Notes: generated from the letters alone by a model not told the origin. A stretch of DNA of 11,930 nt from Planctomycetaceae bacterium (GCA_009783865.1 WRCR01000075.1:1-11930), one strand, 5' to 3'; counted from the first letter of the stretch, positions 1-7,245 are shown. Numbers and translations: made by a program.

Positions 1-1071
1 GACATAGTTACCAAAGCGGATGGTGCTGTCGGTCAAGTCGGCGGTCGGGCTGTCGGTATGGTAGCAACCGGTCCGAAAGTTCTCGCCCAAGAAATTCAGG
101 GACTTGATGTTCCTCGTGAAGCAAAAGGCAGAGCGAGAGACATTGCCGAAGAAATCGACAAGACGAAACAGAAAACCCGGCATTCTGATTTGTACCGCGA
201 TATTTTGAATTACGATTACCGTTTCCGTGAAGTTGCTGTGGAACGGACGCAGGAAGCCGATGATGCTCGTAAAAAGCGGTATTTTGCTCGAAAAGCGTAT
301 TATGACGGCGACCCGCGTGCCGCTAGAGACGGCTGGGTTGACGCTATGCAGAGTTGGCAAGACCTACTCAACAAGGAAGAATTTGCCGACATTTCGATTG
401 ATTCGCAGTTCATTCGTGAAATCATAGAGATAGTTGATAAGTTCGTCATCATTCTCGACAACATTAACGAGATATTTACCGGCAAAGAACCGCTGCAAGG
501 ACTGATTCGCAATAAACTTAAGCAGGACAGCGACCCAGATGAGGTTTTGGCCGCTTTGGATTATGCGAAAGGGACTTTCGAGAAGGGCGATTATGCCAAG
601 TGTGAAGAATACTTCAGCCGAATTTGCAATCGGTTTGAAGGGATAAATTTTTCAACCGAGTTTATGAAACTTGCTCCGCTGCCGGATTTGCGGGACAAAG
701 CACTGGAAGCGAATGCCTATTATATCAGGACGCTGCGGAAGTTAGATAAGCCGCTGCCGGAACCGTTGCCGCTGCGGAGTTACGTTGAGTTGATGATGAA
801 GCATGATGAGGCGTTTGCGGCTGCGGTTAATTCGGCGCAGACGGGTTTTCAACTTTTGCATGAAAGCAAAGCGGCGGAAGCGCAGGCGGCGTTTGACAAG
901 TCGATTGAATTGTGGAAACCGCTTTTGGACAAGTATCCGCTGATACCGCTTGACTCGACCTTGCAGAATTATGCGGAGTTGAAACTTTTGGCAGCGGGTT
1001 ATGTCAAAGCTCTGCAAGACCAGAAAAAGGAACTGCCGAAGGACTTCATTTTGAATGAATTTATGAAATAG
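1..1071 (+). CDS. Helical (TPR-like) repeat protein, planctomycete type, 5' end outside the window
   Basis: The frame is open from the first base, giving 356 codons, and the first Met (position 58) has no ribosome binding site, so the gene almost certainly begins upstream. The protein is charged and alpha-helical. Counting from that Met, three similar helix-pair units can be seen: around residues 60-105 (ending in AMQSWQDLL), 163-195 (AKGTFEKGDYAKCEEYF) and 258-294 (AAFDKSIELWKPLLDKYP). Each is followed by a proline-rich turn and a further helix that ends in a phrase such as YIRTLRKLDKPLPEP or YVKALQDQKKELPKDF. This looks like a threefold TPR-like architecture. From memory, similar proteins in Rhodopirellula-like genomes carry the misleading name 'IRE (iron responsive element)'; I see no link to iron. 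The missing N-terminus may hold a membrane anchor. Function is unknown. The amylase-family gene follows after 59 nt on the same strand. Confidence 0.8.
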   Translation, partial: DIVTKADGAVGQVGGRAVGMVATGPKVLAQEIQGLDVPREAKGRARDIAEEIDKTKQKTRHSDLYRDILNYDYRFREVAVERTQEADDARKKRYFARKAYYDGDPRAARDGWVDAMQSWQDLLNKEEFADISIDSQFIREIIEIVDKFVIILDNINEIFTGKEPLQGLIRNKLKQDSDPDEVLAALDYAKGTFEKGDYAKCEEYFSRICNRFEGINFSTEFMKLAPLPDLRDKALEANAYYIRTLRKLDKPLPEPLPLRSYVELMMKHDEAFAAAVNSAQTGFQLLHESKAAEAQAAFDKSIELWKPLLDKYPLIPLDSTLQNYAELKLLAAGYVKALQDQKKELPKDFILNEFMK

Positions 1072-1080
1072 TTTAAAGAG

Positions 1081-1120
1081 GCGGGGACTTTAGTCCCTGC
1101 TAAATACCGGAGTACCGGCT
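1081..1120 (-). repeat. Two-hairpin palindromic intergenic repeat, copy 1
   Basis: Bases 1081-1100 (GCGGGGACTTTAGTCCCTGC) form a near-perfect palindrome. Bases 1107-1118 hold a second one (CCGGAGTACCGG). Read on the minus strand, the order is an AGCCGGTACTCCGG hairpin followed by a GGGACTAAAGTCCCCGCC hairpin. This is the same modular order as the element at 11885-11930 on the plus strand, and the second module matches the stem at 3187-3206. There is no T-tract on the plus strand, so it is a poor terminator for the upstream gene. It fills most of the 59-nt gap before the amylase-family gene and ends about 11 nt before that start codon. Confidence 0.65.
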
Positions 1121-1130
1121 AAATTGAAAG

Positions 1131-2552
1131 ATGAAATACATGAACCGTCTATTCGTTTTATGTTGTCTGTTGTTGAGCAGCGGACTAACGCTTGTCGTTT
1201 CCGCTCAAAACGCTGATGCTCCGAAGCCGTCGGCGGTGAACCAAACCGAAGCGCGCAAAGCACCGGATTGGGTTAACAGCGGAATTATGTATCAGATTAA
1301 CCTGCGTGCTTTCACCAAAGAAGGAACGCTCAAAGCCGCCGAAGCAAAACTGCCGGACTTGGCGAAGTTGGGAATCACTATCGTCTATTTCTGTCCGATG
1401 TTCACCGCCGATGACGATATGCGGCAGGAATTCTGGAGTCCGCGCCAGAAAAAGTCGGGAATGAATAGTCCCCGCAATCCTTACCGAATGAAGGATTACT
1501 TTAGTGTTGACCCCGAATATGGAACCGCCGATGATTTAGTAAAATTTGTTCAAACCGCCAAGACACTGAACATAAAAGTGCTGCTCGACTTGGTTTATCT
1601 GCACTGCGGACCGGCTGCGGTGTTTATCAAAGACCACCCCGACTTCGTTAAACGGGATAAAGACGGTAATGCCGTCAATGCTGCGTGGGCTTTTCCGGCA
1701 TTGAATTTCGATAATCCAGAACTGCGGGAATATCTCTACGGCAATATGGAGTTTCTCCTCAAGAAATTCGATGTTGACGGTTTCCGCTGTGATGTCGGAG
1801 ACGGTATCCCGCTTGACTTCTGGGTTGAAGGACGCAAACGCATTGATAAAATCAAACCGAACCTTGCGATGCTAAACGAAGGCAGCAAGCCGGATGCTCA
1901 AAACTTTGCCTTTGATATGAATTACGGTTTCCCGATATATCCGGCAATCAAAAATGTAATGGACGGCAAAAATCCCGTTTCACATCTTGCGGAAGCGAAG
2001 AAGACGCAACTGAATCGGCAGCCGAAGGGCGGACGTTTTATTCATTACATTGACAATCATGATATAACGAATGACGATTACGAAAAGCGGCGTGAACATC
2101 ATTGGGGTAAAGACGGTGTGGAGGCGGCGTTAGTTGCGTGTTTCACTTTTGACGGTATTCCGCTGTTGTATAACGGACAGGAAATTGCCGATAAACAGCG
2201 GCACAGTATCTTCGGCAATCTTGCGATTGACTGGTCGAAAGCAAACACCGAAGAAGCAAAGAGCCGGTTTGAATTCTGCCAAAAGTTGATTCAACTTCGC
2301 AAAAAACATCCTGCGCTGCAAGCAGCGGGTTCAATCACCTTCACGAAAAACAGCAAACCGGATATGGTACTTTCGTTTGAACGCAAGTTAGACAACGAAA
2401 AGATTCTTGTCGTGATTAACTTGCGGAACGAACCGGTTGCGGTAGATGTGGAATCGGAGATAACGCCGACTGCTGTTCTTTTCGAGAAAGGCAAACAGAT
2501 TAAACATCTGTCGTTTGAATTACCTTCTTACGGCTGGTACATCGGAAAATAA
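1131..2552 (+). CDS. Secreted GH13 alpha-amylase-family glycoside hydrolase
   Basis: The 473-residue protein probably cleaves or rearranges alpha-glucosidic bonds. A Sec signal peptide (hydrophobic residues 7-24, likely cleavage after VVSA at 25) sends it out of the cytoplasm. The (beta/alpha)8 barrel covers about 48-395: YQINLRAFT (54-62), region I DLVYLH (153-158), region II GFRCD (217-221, nucleophile D221), region III LNEG (E250, acid/base), region IV IDNHD (307-311, stabiliser D311) and GIPLLYNGQE (342-351). A short C-terminal beta domain (about 400-473) is typical. The Asn usual before the region I His, often a calcium ligand, is Leu here. No carbohydrate-binding module is present. Exact specificity (amylase, glucosidase or transferase) cannot be read. 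The start could instead be the ATG at 1140; neither has a good ribosome binding site, and both give a workable signal peptide. The CYTH gene follows 38 nt downstream. Confidence 0.9.
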   Translation: MKYMNRLFVLCCLLLSSGLTLVVSAQNADAPKPSAVNQTEARKAPDWVNSGIMYQINLRAFTKEGTLKAAEAKLPDLAKLGITIVYFCPMFTADDDMRQEFWSPRQKKSGMNSPRNPYRMKDYFSVDPEYGTADDLVKFVQTAKTLNIKVLLDLVYLHCGPAAVFIKDHPDFVKRDKDGNAVNAAWAFPALNFDNPELREYLYGNMEFLLKKFDVDGFRCDVGDGIPLDFWVEGRKRIDKIKPNLAMLNEGSKPDAQNFAFDMNYGFPIYPAIKNVMDGKNPVSHLAEAKKTQLNRQPKGGRFIHYIDNHDITNDDYEKRREHHWGKDGVEAALVACFTFDGIPLLYNGQEIADKQRHSIFGNLAIDWSKANTEEAKSRFEFCQKLIQLRKKHPALQAAGSITFTKNSKPDMVLSFERKLDNEKILVVINLRNEPVAVDVESEITPTAVLFEKGKQIKHLSFELPSYGWYIGK

Positions 2553-2559
2553 AACAATA

Positions 2560-2582
2560 GCCGCAAGCCGAAGGGCTGCGGC
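2560..2582 (+). other. Hairpin in the gap before the CYTH gene
   Basis: GCCGC and AGCC on the left arm (2560-2564, 2566-2569, with one bulged A) pair with GGCT and GCGGC on the right arm (2574-2582) around a GAAG loop. No T-run follows; the next bases are the weak purine-rich ribosome binding site (AAGAG) of the CYTH gene. It is therefore more likely an RNA stability or processing element, or a partial attenuator, than a terminator. Function is inferred only from structure. Confidence 0.4.
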
Positions 2583-2590
2583 AAGAGAAA

Positions 2591-3175
2591 ATGTACGAAG
2601 TCGAAATCAAATTCGTTGTCGGCGATGCGGCGGCATTGAAGCGCGAGTTGGAAAGATTCAACATCGCTTGGCTGCCGATAATGACCGAAGATGACATTTT
2701 TTATCAGCATCCGCAGCGGGACTTTCGGCAGACCGACGAAGCACTGCGGATTCGGCAAGCAATGCAGGAAAATGGTTCGCAGTTCTGTACCTTGACATAC
2801 AAGGGACCGAAACTTGACAAAGAAACGAAAACCCGGCGGGAAATAGAAATTCCGATTGCGGCGGATACAGCATATCCTGAAAATCTCGAAAGTATGAAGG
2901 AAATTTTCACGGCGTTGGGTTTTCGGCAAAGCGGTTTCGTTCATAAACTTCGGCAGGAAGGAACGTTTTCCTACGCCGGTCGTTCTTTTAATGTTTGTTT
3001 GGATGAACTGCCGGAATTGGCAAAGCGGAATCAGCCCTCACATTTTATCGAGTTGGAAACGTTAGTCCATTCTGACGATTGGGAATCGGCGCGCAATGCC
3101 GTGAAAGAATTAGCATCATTGCTGGGCTTGTCGGACTCCGTTCAAAGCAGTTATCTGGAGTTGTTGCAAACGTAA
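2591..3175 (+). CDS. CYTH-domain protein (class IV adenylate cyclase / triphosphatase type)
   Basis: This is a complete single-domain CYTH protein of 194 residues, the usual size. The superfamily binds triphosphate substrates and divalent metal inside an eight-stranded tunnel. The ExExK signature is at the N-terminus (E3, E5, K7). Other tunnel residues are visible in order: ALRIR (51-55), YKGP with K71, RREIEI (82-87), HKLRQ with K119 and R121, LDELPEL (137-143), FIELE (152-156) and a closing SYLELL (187-192). This pattern is closest to the CyaB/class IV cyclase and thiamine-triphosphatase branch. Activity (cAMP synthesis, thiamine triphosphate or inorganic triphosphate hydrolysis) cannot be told from sequence. 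It is cytoplasmic, with no signal peptide. It probably shares a transcript with the amylase-family gene and is followed 11 nt later by an intrinsic terminator. No functional link to the amylase is evident. Confidence 0.85.
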   Translation: MYEVEIKFVVGDAAALKRELERFNIAWLPIMTEDDIFYQHPQRDFRQTDEALRIRQAMQENGSQFCTLTYKGPKLDKETKTRREIEIPIAADTAYPENLESMKEIFTALGFRQSGFVHKLRQEGTFSYAGRSFNVCLDELPELAKRNQPSHFIELETLVHSDDWESARNAVKELASLLGLSDSVQSSYLELLQT

Positions 3176-3186
3176 ACAATACAATT

Positions 3187-3226
3187 GCGGGGGCTAAAGC
3201 CCCCGCCTCTTTTCTTTTCTCTTTTC
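3187..3226 (+). terminator. Rho-independent terminator between convergent genes
   Basis: A perfect 8-bp GC stem (GCGGGGGC / GCCCCCGC, 3187-3194 and 3199-3206) with a TAAA loop is followed by a T-rich tail (3207-3226). It sits 11 nt after the CYTH stop codon, so it should end the left operon. The minus-strand gene ends at 3230, and its transcript would read the same stem followed by the weaker tail AATTGTATTGTTT, so it may act in both directions. The stem and the CCGCCTC that follows match the second module of the intergenic repeat at 1081-1120. Confidence 0.85.
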
Positions 3227-3229
3227 GTA

Positions 3230-6200
3230 TCACTTCGCCTTTATTTCCAGCACGAAAACCTCTTCATCACCGAATTTCAAAGTCGTCGGCAACTCCGGCA
3301 GTACCGATTCTGTGCCGTCAGGATTGTGCCGGACAATAGCGATTTTATTCGGTTCAAGTCCGATTTCTTTGACATCAAACCGCATCTGATTTTCAACGGT
3401 ATCCTTGGAAAAATTCGCAAACATCAGTATCACCGAGTTCTGCGCCGGTATCCTCCAAGCACCCGTTTGAATAACGTTTGCTGTCACAATAGTCGGTCGT
3501 CCGCTGAAGTGCCAGTCGGCAGTTACCCGCGGCATTGCCCCAATCAGTTTCGGCGGGCGGCACATCTCGCCTGCATAAAAATACTTGCGAAACTTATACC
3601 GAAGCGCAACAACCTTCTTGAGATAATTGTATTTCTCCGCGTCTTTAACAACATGCGGCGAAATCCAGCCGATTTGCTCTCCGAAAACAAACGACTCCGC
3701 AAGTTTCATCTTCGCCGCAATAACGTGGTCAGCACCGCCGCCGTAAGCCCTGCCGAACATCTGTACTGCACCGCCGTACACTGCCGCAAAAGCCGGGACT
3801 TCGTTGTCATGCTGAAAATGCCACGTCAAATAACCGTCAAAAATGTCAATGAACGGTTCTGCATTACATTCTGTTGTCAACATCGCATCTTTCGGCAGTT
3901 CGGCACGAATCTTTTCGAACATATCTCGATAAGCCGGTACCCACCAGTCCCCGCCGCCGAGCGGATGTCCATGCGTCTTATCGAAACACAATTCCGGCTT
4001 TGCAGCAGCAACTTGGTCAACATAGACGGCTTTGACCCCCATGTTTCCTTCGTTGTCATCTTTGCCGTCCGGTGCGCCGGTGAGACGTTTTATCAATTCG
4101 CTCTGTTTGTTTTTCCAAACATCGCTTGCGGGACACATCACACCGAGTACAACCGGACTGCCGTCCTTCTCTTTGCTGCCGTATGTTTCAGTGTAGGGAG
4201 TTCCGTCTTCCTTCTTGGTAACGCCGGGAAACGCCTCCTTTGTGAAAAGATAGTCCTCCATTTCCTTGTCACGGGTATCCCAAAGACGACCGTTAATGTA
4301 CGGCATCACGAAGAGGTCGCCGTCTTTCTGTATGTCAGCAACTGCTTTCTTGAAACCGTCTTGCGTCGGGAAATAGTGCGGATAATCGTTGTCAAACGGA
4401 ACCTTATGCCAGTTATACCAATGCACCGCAACGGGAATGTTAAGCGGACTTTGGAAAGCACGCAATTCTTCCAGCATGTTTGCCGGATTGCGCTGCCCAT
4501 GTTGATTCCACACTGCTAATTCCCGCGCCCAAAGCGGCGTGTCAATTCGCCCTTCTGCCGTGATTTTACTGCGCGGATACCACACCGCTTCATTGCGAAC
4601 CCATTCGCGATACATCACGGCTGCATCGTACCAATCTCCGTTAAAGGTTTCAATAACTATCGTACAAGGAGCGAAGCAGGAATTTTTTTGCCCCAAATCC
4701 TCTGCCGGATATTCCAGCGCAATCTGCACCGTTTCATCATTTACATTAGAGCGGAATGATTGTTTCTTCGTTGTACCATTGACATCATGAGCGGCAATGT
4801 ATAAACCGACATTCTTGTCAGCGGCATCATTCCAGACGGCAAACCACGGCATAGTACACCAGCCGCCCGGATAAGTCCCCGACCAACTTATTGACTTCGT
4901 AAAAGGAGAGTCAACCGCAATGCCCGATGCCTGCGGATAAAACCCCTTCATATTGTTGCCAAAAGCGGACAGCCGAAGCGGAAACAACGCTGCGTCTTGC
5001 AGCGACAAATTCATCGGCAGCATAAATCCTGTCCATTTGACGGTTATCCCTGAACCGATGTACCACACATCGCCGGCTGCGGTCTTCGGGCTGATTGATA
5101 ATTGCAGTTGGACTCTATCGCCGTTTGGTACCCCATTGAGACCGGTAAAGACGCAGGTTAAAGTGCCGGTGAGTTTATCCAGTTTCCAGTCCGCCGATTT
5201 CCAGTTGCTGTCGGAAGTCAGCGTATGCAGTTTCCAATTCGGTTCGCCGTCTTGCTTTTCCCGCAATTTTACTGTGAAAATTGATTGCGCCTTGAGCGGT
5301 GTCAATAACGTTTTTGATGGAACGTCAACCAGCGCAGCGAGTTGTATTCCTTTACTCTTTTCGCTTTGAATCTGTTCCAACAGCAAGCCGGTTCTTTTTG
5401 ATTGGATTACTCCAAAGCGTTCATTATCAATCTTAAACGATTTGAGTTCTTCTTTCGTTTTGATACTGCCGGAGTAGAACAGTGTGTTTCGGGCGGTGTC
5501 AAGCCACGTTTTAATATCGTTATCCAATTCCGGCAACGTTATTTTAACGGAAGCACTTCGCTGGTATGATGCAGTATCGGGCAAGGCGGCACTATCCGCA
5601 CTGATATGAAGCCAACTCGATTCCGTGCCGGTTTTTTCATTCCATTGCGACCACGCACCTTGACCGTTTGCAAGAAGATATGGACCGAAACCAACTTTTA
5701 AGCCGTCATAGACGGTAACACTTGGATTGCCGAACATTGCGATATGATTTTTCCCGTCCGAAAACGCGGCACCCTTTGCCGAAAGCGTTGATTTATCACC
5801 GGTGAATTTTTTCTTCTCCGCCGGTTTTTGTAAATCGAAGTATTCTCCGAAAGAACCGTCCGCAATGTGCAGTTCGAGAAAATGCCGCTCTTTCCATACG
5901 TTTTCAATCGGTTGAGAATAGTTTGCTGTAACATAAATCAAGCCGCTGTGCTGTTTGAAAAAGAACCAAGTATAAACAATTTTCGGATGCTGTTCTTTCG
6001 GCAGATTGCTGCCTTGCAGTTGTACGGTATTGCGGACAATCCGGCAGACCTCACCGTCATCGATGAGTTCCATTTCGGCTGTTCCGCTCCTAATATCAAA
6101 TCCCGGATATTCCGGATGATGCAAGCGGTCCTGCCAGCGGTGCGTTTCGAGAACTTTTCCTGTGCCGTTGAAAACTATCTTGTACGGCATACCGGCAAAT

Positions 6201-6592
6201 ATGTTGTTATTCTGGCAAATCTGATAAGATGGTGTTTCGGTAAGAATCGCCAAAATCTTTTTAACCGGTTTTGAATTATTACTTGCAATCAAATTGCAGC
6301 GAAGCGTTTCCGTTTGCGAAAGCGCAACTAAATCATCAGGAAATTGCGCAACGAGAATTATGCCCGAATCGGCAGTTGCGAACTGACAAGGAATTTCTTT
6401 GCCGTTGTGCTGCATTGTAAAAGCGGTCTGCGGATTCAAACCGTACAACCGCTGAATCGGCAAGAGGTCGAGCGTTTTGACTACCAATCCGTTTGCCGGT
6501 ATGCTGCTGATTTCCAGTTGAATCTGCGGTTCCGCCGCAAACGATAATACTGAAAGAAATGAAAACAAAACGAAAGAATACGTTTTTAACAT
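3230..6592 (-). CDS. Large secreted DUF6259-like protein, putative glycoside hydrolase
   Basis: Using the start chosen here the protein has 1120 residues; positions below count two further codons to an ATG at 6598. It has a Sec signal peptide (about 3-22, cleavage near FAA/EP). The N-terminal half (about 25-640) is beta-rich. From about 685 to 985 an aromatic-rich TIM-barrel-like region contains HWYNWHKVPFDNDYPHYFPT (726-745), MPYINGRLWD (765-774), VYVDQ with D861, and TECNAEPFID with E910 and E914. A beta domain closes the chain (about 1015-1122). This layout fits the DUF6259 family as I recall it; D861 and E910 are my guesses for catalytic carboxylates. Start choice: AAGGAGA at 6599-6605 lies 7 nt from the ATG at 6592 but only 1 nt from the one at 6598, so 6592 is preferred. 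The sulfatase remnant lies 34 nt upstream in the same orientation, suggesting co-transcription and an extracellular glycan substrate. Substrate unknown. Confidence 0.85.
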   Translation of the reverse strand: MLKTYSFVLFSFLSVLSFAAEPQIQLEISSIPANGLVVKTLDLLPIQRLYGLNPQTAFTMQHNGKEIPCQFATADSGIILVAQFPDDLVALSQTETLRCNLIASNNSKPVKKILAILTETPSYQICQNNNIFAGMPYKIVFNGTGKVLETHRWQDRLHHPEYPGFDIRSGTAEMELIDDGEVCRIVRNTVQLQGSNLPKEQHPKIVYTWFFFKQHSGLIYVTANYSQPIENVWKERHFLELHIADGSFGEYFDLQKPAEKKKFTGDKSTLSAKGAAFSDGKNHIAMFGNPSVTVYDGLKVGFGPYLLANGQGAWSQWNEKTGTESSWLHISADSAALPDTASYQRSASVKITLPELDNDIKTWLDTARNTLFYSGSIKTKEELKSFKIDNERFGVIQSKRTGLLLEQIQSEKSKGIQLAALVDVPSKTLLTPLKAQSIFTVKLREKQDGEPNWKLHTLTSDSNWKSADWKLDKLTGTLTCVFTGLNGVPNGDRVQLQLSISPKTAAGDVWYIGSGITVKWTGFMLPMNLSLQDAALFPLRLSAFGNNMKGFYPQASGIAVDSPFTKSISWSGTYPGGWCTMPWFAVWNDAADKNVGLYIAAHDVNGTTKKQSFRSNVNDETVQIALEYPAEDLGQKNSCFAPCTIVIETFNGDWYDAAVMYREWVRNEAVWYPRSKITAEGRIDTPLWARELAVWNQHGQRNPANMLEELRAFQSPLNIPVAVHWYNWHKVPFDNDYPHYFPTQDGFKKAVADIQKDGDLFVMPYINGRLWDTRDKEMEDYLFTKEAFPGVTKKEDGTPYTETYGSKEKDGSPVVLGVMCPASDVWKNKQSELIKRLTGAPDGKDDNEGNMGVKAVYVDQVAAAKPELCFDKTHGHPLGGGDWWVPAYRDMFEKIRAELPKDAMLTTECNAEPFIDIFDGYLTWHFQHDNEVPAFAAVYGGAVQMFGRAYGGGADHVIAAKMKLAESFVFGEQIGWISPHVVKDAEKYNYLKKVVALRYKFRKYFYAGEMCRPPKLIGAMPRVTADWHFSGRPTIVTANVIQTGAWRIPAQNSVILMFANFSKDTVENQMRFDVKEIGLEPNKIAIVRHNPDGTESVLPELPTTLKFGDEEVFVLEIKAK

Positions 6593-6598
6593 GAACAT

Positions 6599-6605
6599 TC
6601 TCCTT
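6599..6605 (-). promoter_or_regulatory. Ribosome binding site deciding the DUF6259-like gene start
   Basis: On the minus strand the bases AAGGAGA precede two in-frame ATG codons, at 6598 and 6592. Only the second has normal Shine-Dalgarno spacing (7 nt after GGAG). This removes the residues Met-Phe from the longest reading and leaves the signal peptide intact. Confidence 0.75.
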
Positions 6606-6626
6606 GGGTATAATTTGGAATTAAAT

Positions 6627-7067
6627 TTATCGTAGGATTTCTAATCCTGCCAAAGCCGGAGTATCTTTCTGAACCTCGTCAAACAACACCTGCATTTTCC
6701 GTTTCATTTCCGCAAGACACTGCGGTTCCTTTGCCGCAACATCGGTTTGTTCCCGATGGTCTTCGGCAAGATTGTAAAGTTCAAACCGCTCAAGCACTGC
6801 GGTCTTGATATTAACGGACCATTCGGCGGAATGAGACGCACCCGGTCCCCGTTGCGGTCGCGGATTTCCTTGAAGCGTTGCAGCGAGTTTCCAATCGCCG
6901 TCCCGCATCGAAACACGCGGCTGACCAAGAGCGTTGACGTAATACCAGAAAAGCGGCTTCGTCCGATTGAGGTCATCGCAAAGAAAAACCGCGATATTGG
7001 GCTGTTCCGCAGCACAAAGAACGCCGCAAAGAATAAGAAAAGCAAGAAACGATGTGAAAAGTTTCAT
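6627..7067 (-). CDS. Internally deleted sulfatase remnant (probably non-functional)
   Basis: The 146-residue reading frame has the two ends of a secreted type I sulfatase but not its middle. Residues 1-20 are a signal peptide. Residues 22-34 (QPNIAVFLCDDLN) are the first beta strand with the paired metal-binding Asp (D31, D32). From residue 35 it jumps to the C-terminal part: RTKPLFWYYV, then VSMRDGDWKL (52-61), then FELYNLAEDHREQTDVA (95-111), which matches the sulfatase C-terminal phrase on an R-D-G-x-W-K-L strand and an E-L-Y-N-L x x D strand. Family members usually have about 450-500 residues, so roughly 300-350 are missing, including the C-x-P/A-S-R motif that is converted to formylglycine. 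It cannot be an active sulfatase. The frame, signal peptide and stop are intact, so the loss was in-frame or artefactual. No clear ribosome binding site precedes the ATG. The DUF6259-like gene follows 34 nt later. Confidence 0.75.
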   Translation of the reverse strand: MKLFTSFLAFLILCGVLCAAEQPNIAVFLCDDLNRTKPLFWYYVNALGQPRVSMRDGDWKLAATLQGNPRPQRGPGASHSAEWSVNIKTAVLERFELYNLAEDHREQTDVAAKEPQCLAEMKRKMQVLFDEVQKDTPALAGLEILR

Positions 7068-7149
7068 CGATATTTACGATGTCTAGATATGAACCACTAT
7101 GATTGTCCCGACATTTTAGCAGTTTTTTCTCGTAAAACAAGAAACGATG
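7043..7149. repeat. 12-bp direct repeat flanking the minus-strand promoter region
   Basis: CAAGAAACGATG occurs at 7043-7054, within the sulfatase signal-peptide codons, and again at 7138-7149, overlapping the candidate -35 box of the minus-strand promoter. The copies are 95 bp apart in the same orientation. It may be chance, a small duplication, or a pair of binding sites. Confidence 0.3.
7113..7140 (-). promoter_or_regulatory. Candidate sigma-70 promoter for the sulfatase remnant/DUF6259-like operon
   Basis: Read on the minus strand, TTGTTT (7135-7140) is followed after 16 nt by TAAAAT (7113-7118). This would start transcription near 7106, about 40 nt before the start codon at 7067. It was found by eye only and AT-rich DNA gives such matches easily, but position and spacing are right. 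Confidence 0.4.
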
Positions 7150-7217
7150 GCAGCCGCCAAAAATACCGACCAAACTTTTACCCGCCGACAAAATTTTTAC
7201 ACATACTAGGAAAAGAG

Positions 7218-7245
7218 TTGATTTTTTGTTGTAATTCGTTAAAAT
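7218..7245 (+). promoter_or_regulatory. Candidate sigma-70 promoter for the solenoid protein-rhaB operon
   Basis: TTGATT (7218-7223) is followed after 16 nt by TAAAAT (7240-7245). Transcription would start near 7252, about 55 nt before the TTG start codon at 7307. Together with the minus-strand candidate at 7113-7140 it makes the 239-nt gap a divergent promoter region. No clear operator palindrome or riboswitch is visible between them. Confidence 0.45.

Noticed and set aside
1..1071. Iron regulation suggested by the 'iron responsive element' label attached to similar planctomycete proteins
   Set aside because: The sequence is a TPR-like repeat protein with no metal-binding cluster or RNA-binding motif; the label appears to be an annotation error carried between genomes.
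2560..2582. Hairpin after the amylase-family gene as an intrinsic terminator
   Set aside because: No T-run follows the stem and the next gene's ribosome binding site begins within a few bases, so read-through into the CYTH gene is more likely.
2528..2944. Minus-strand frame of 138 codons opposite the CYTH gene
   Set aside because: The plus strand carries a complete CYTH protein with all signature residues; the minus-strand product is Phe, Arg and Cys rich without family features.
3185..4519. Long plus-strand frame of 444 codons opposite the DUF6259-like gene
   Set aside because: Its translation is rich in Arg, Cys, His and Phe with no domain or signal pattern, it starts inside the terminator stem, and the opposite strand encodes a coherent secreted protein. 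It is a shadow of that gene's codon use.
1131..7067. A Bacteroidetes-style polysaccharide utilisation locus
   Set aside because: There is no SusC/SusD pair, no hybrid two-component or ECF regulator, and the glycan-acting genes lie on two strands separated by a terminator.
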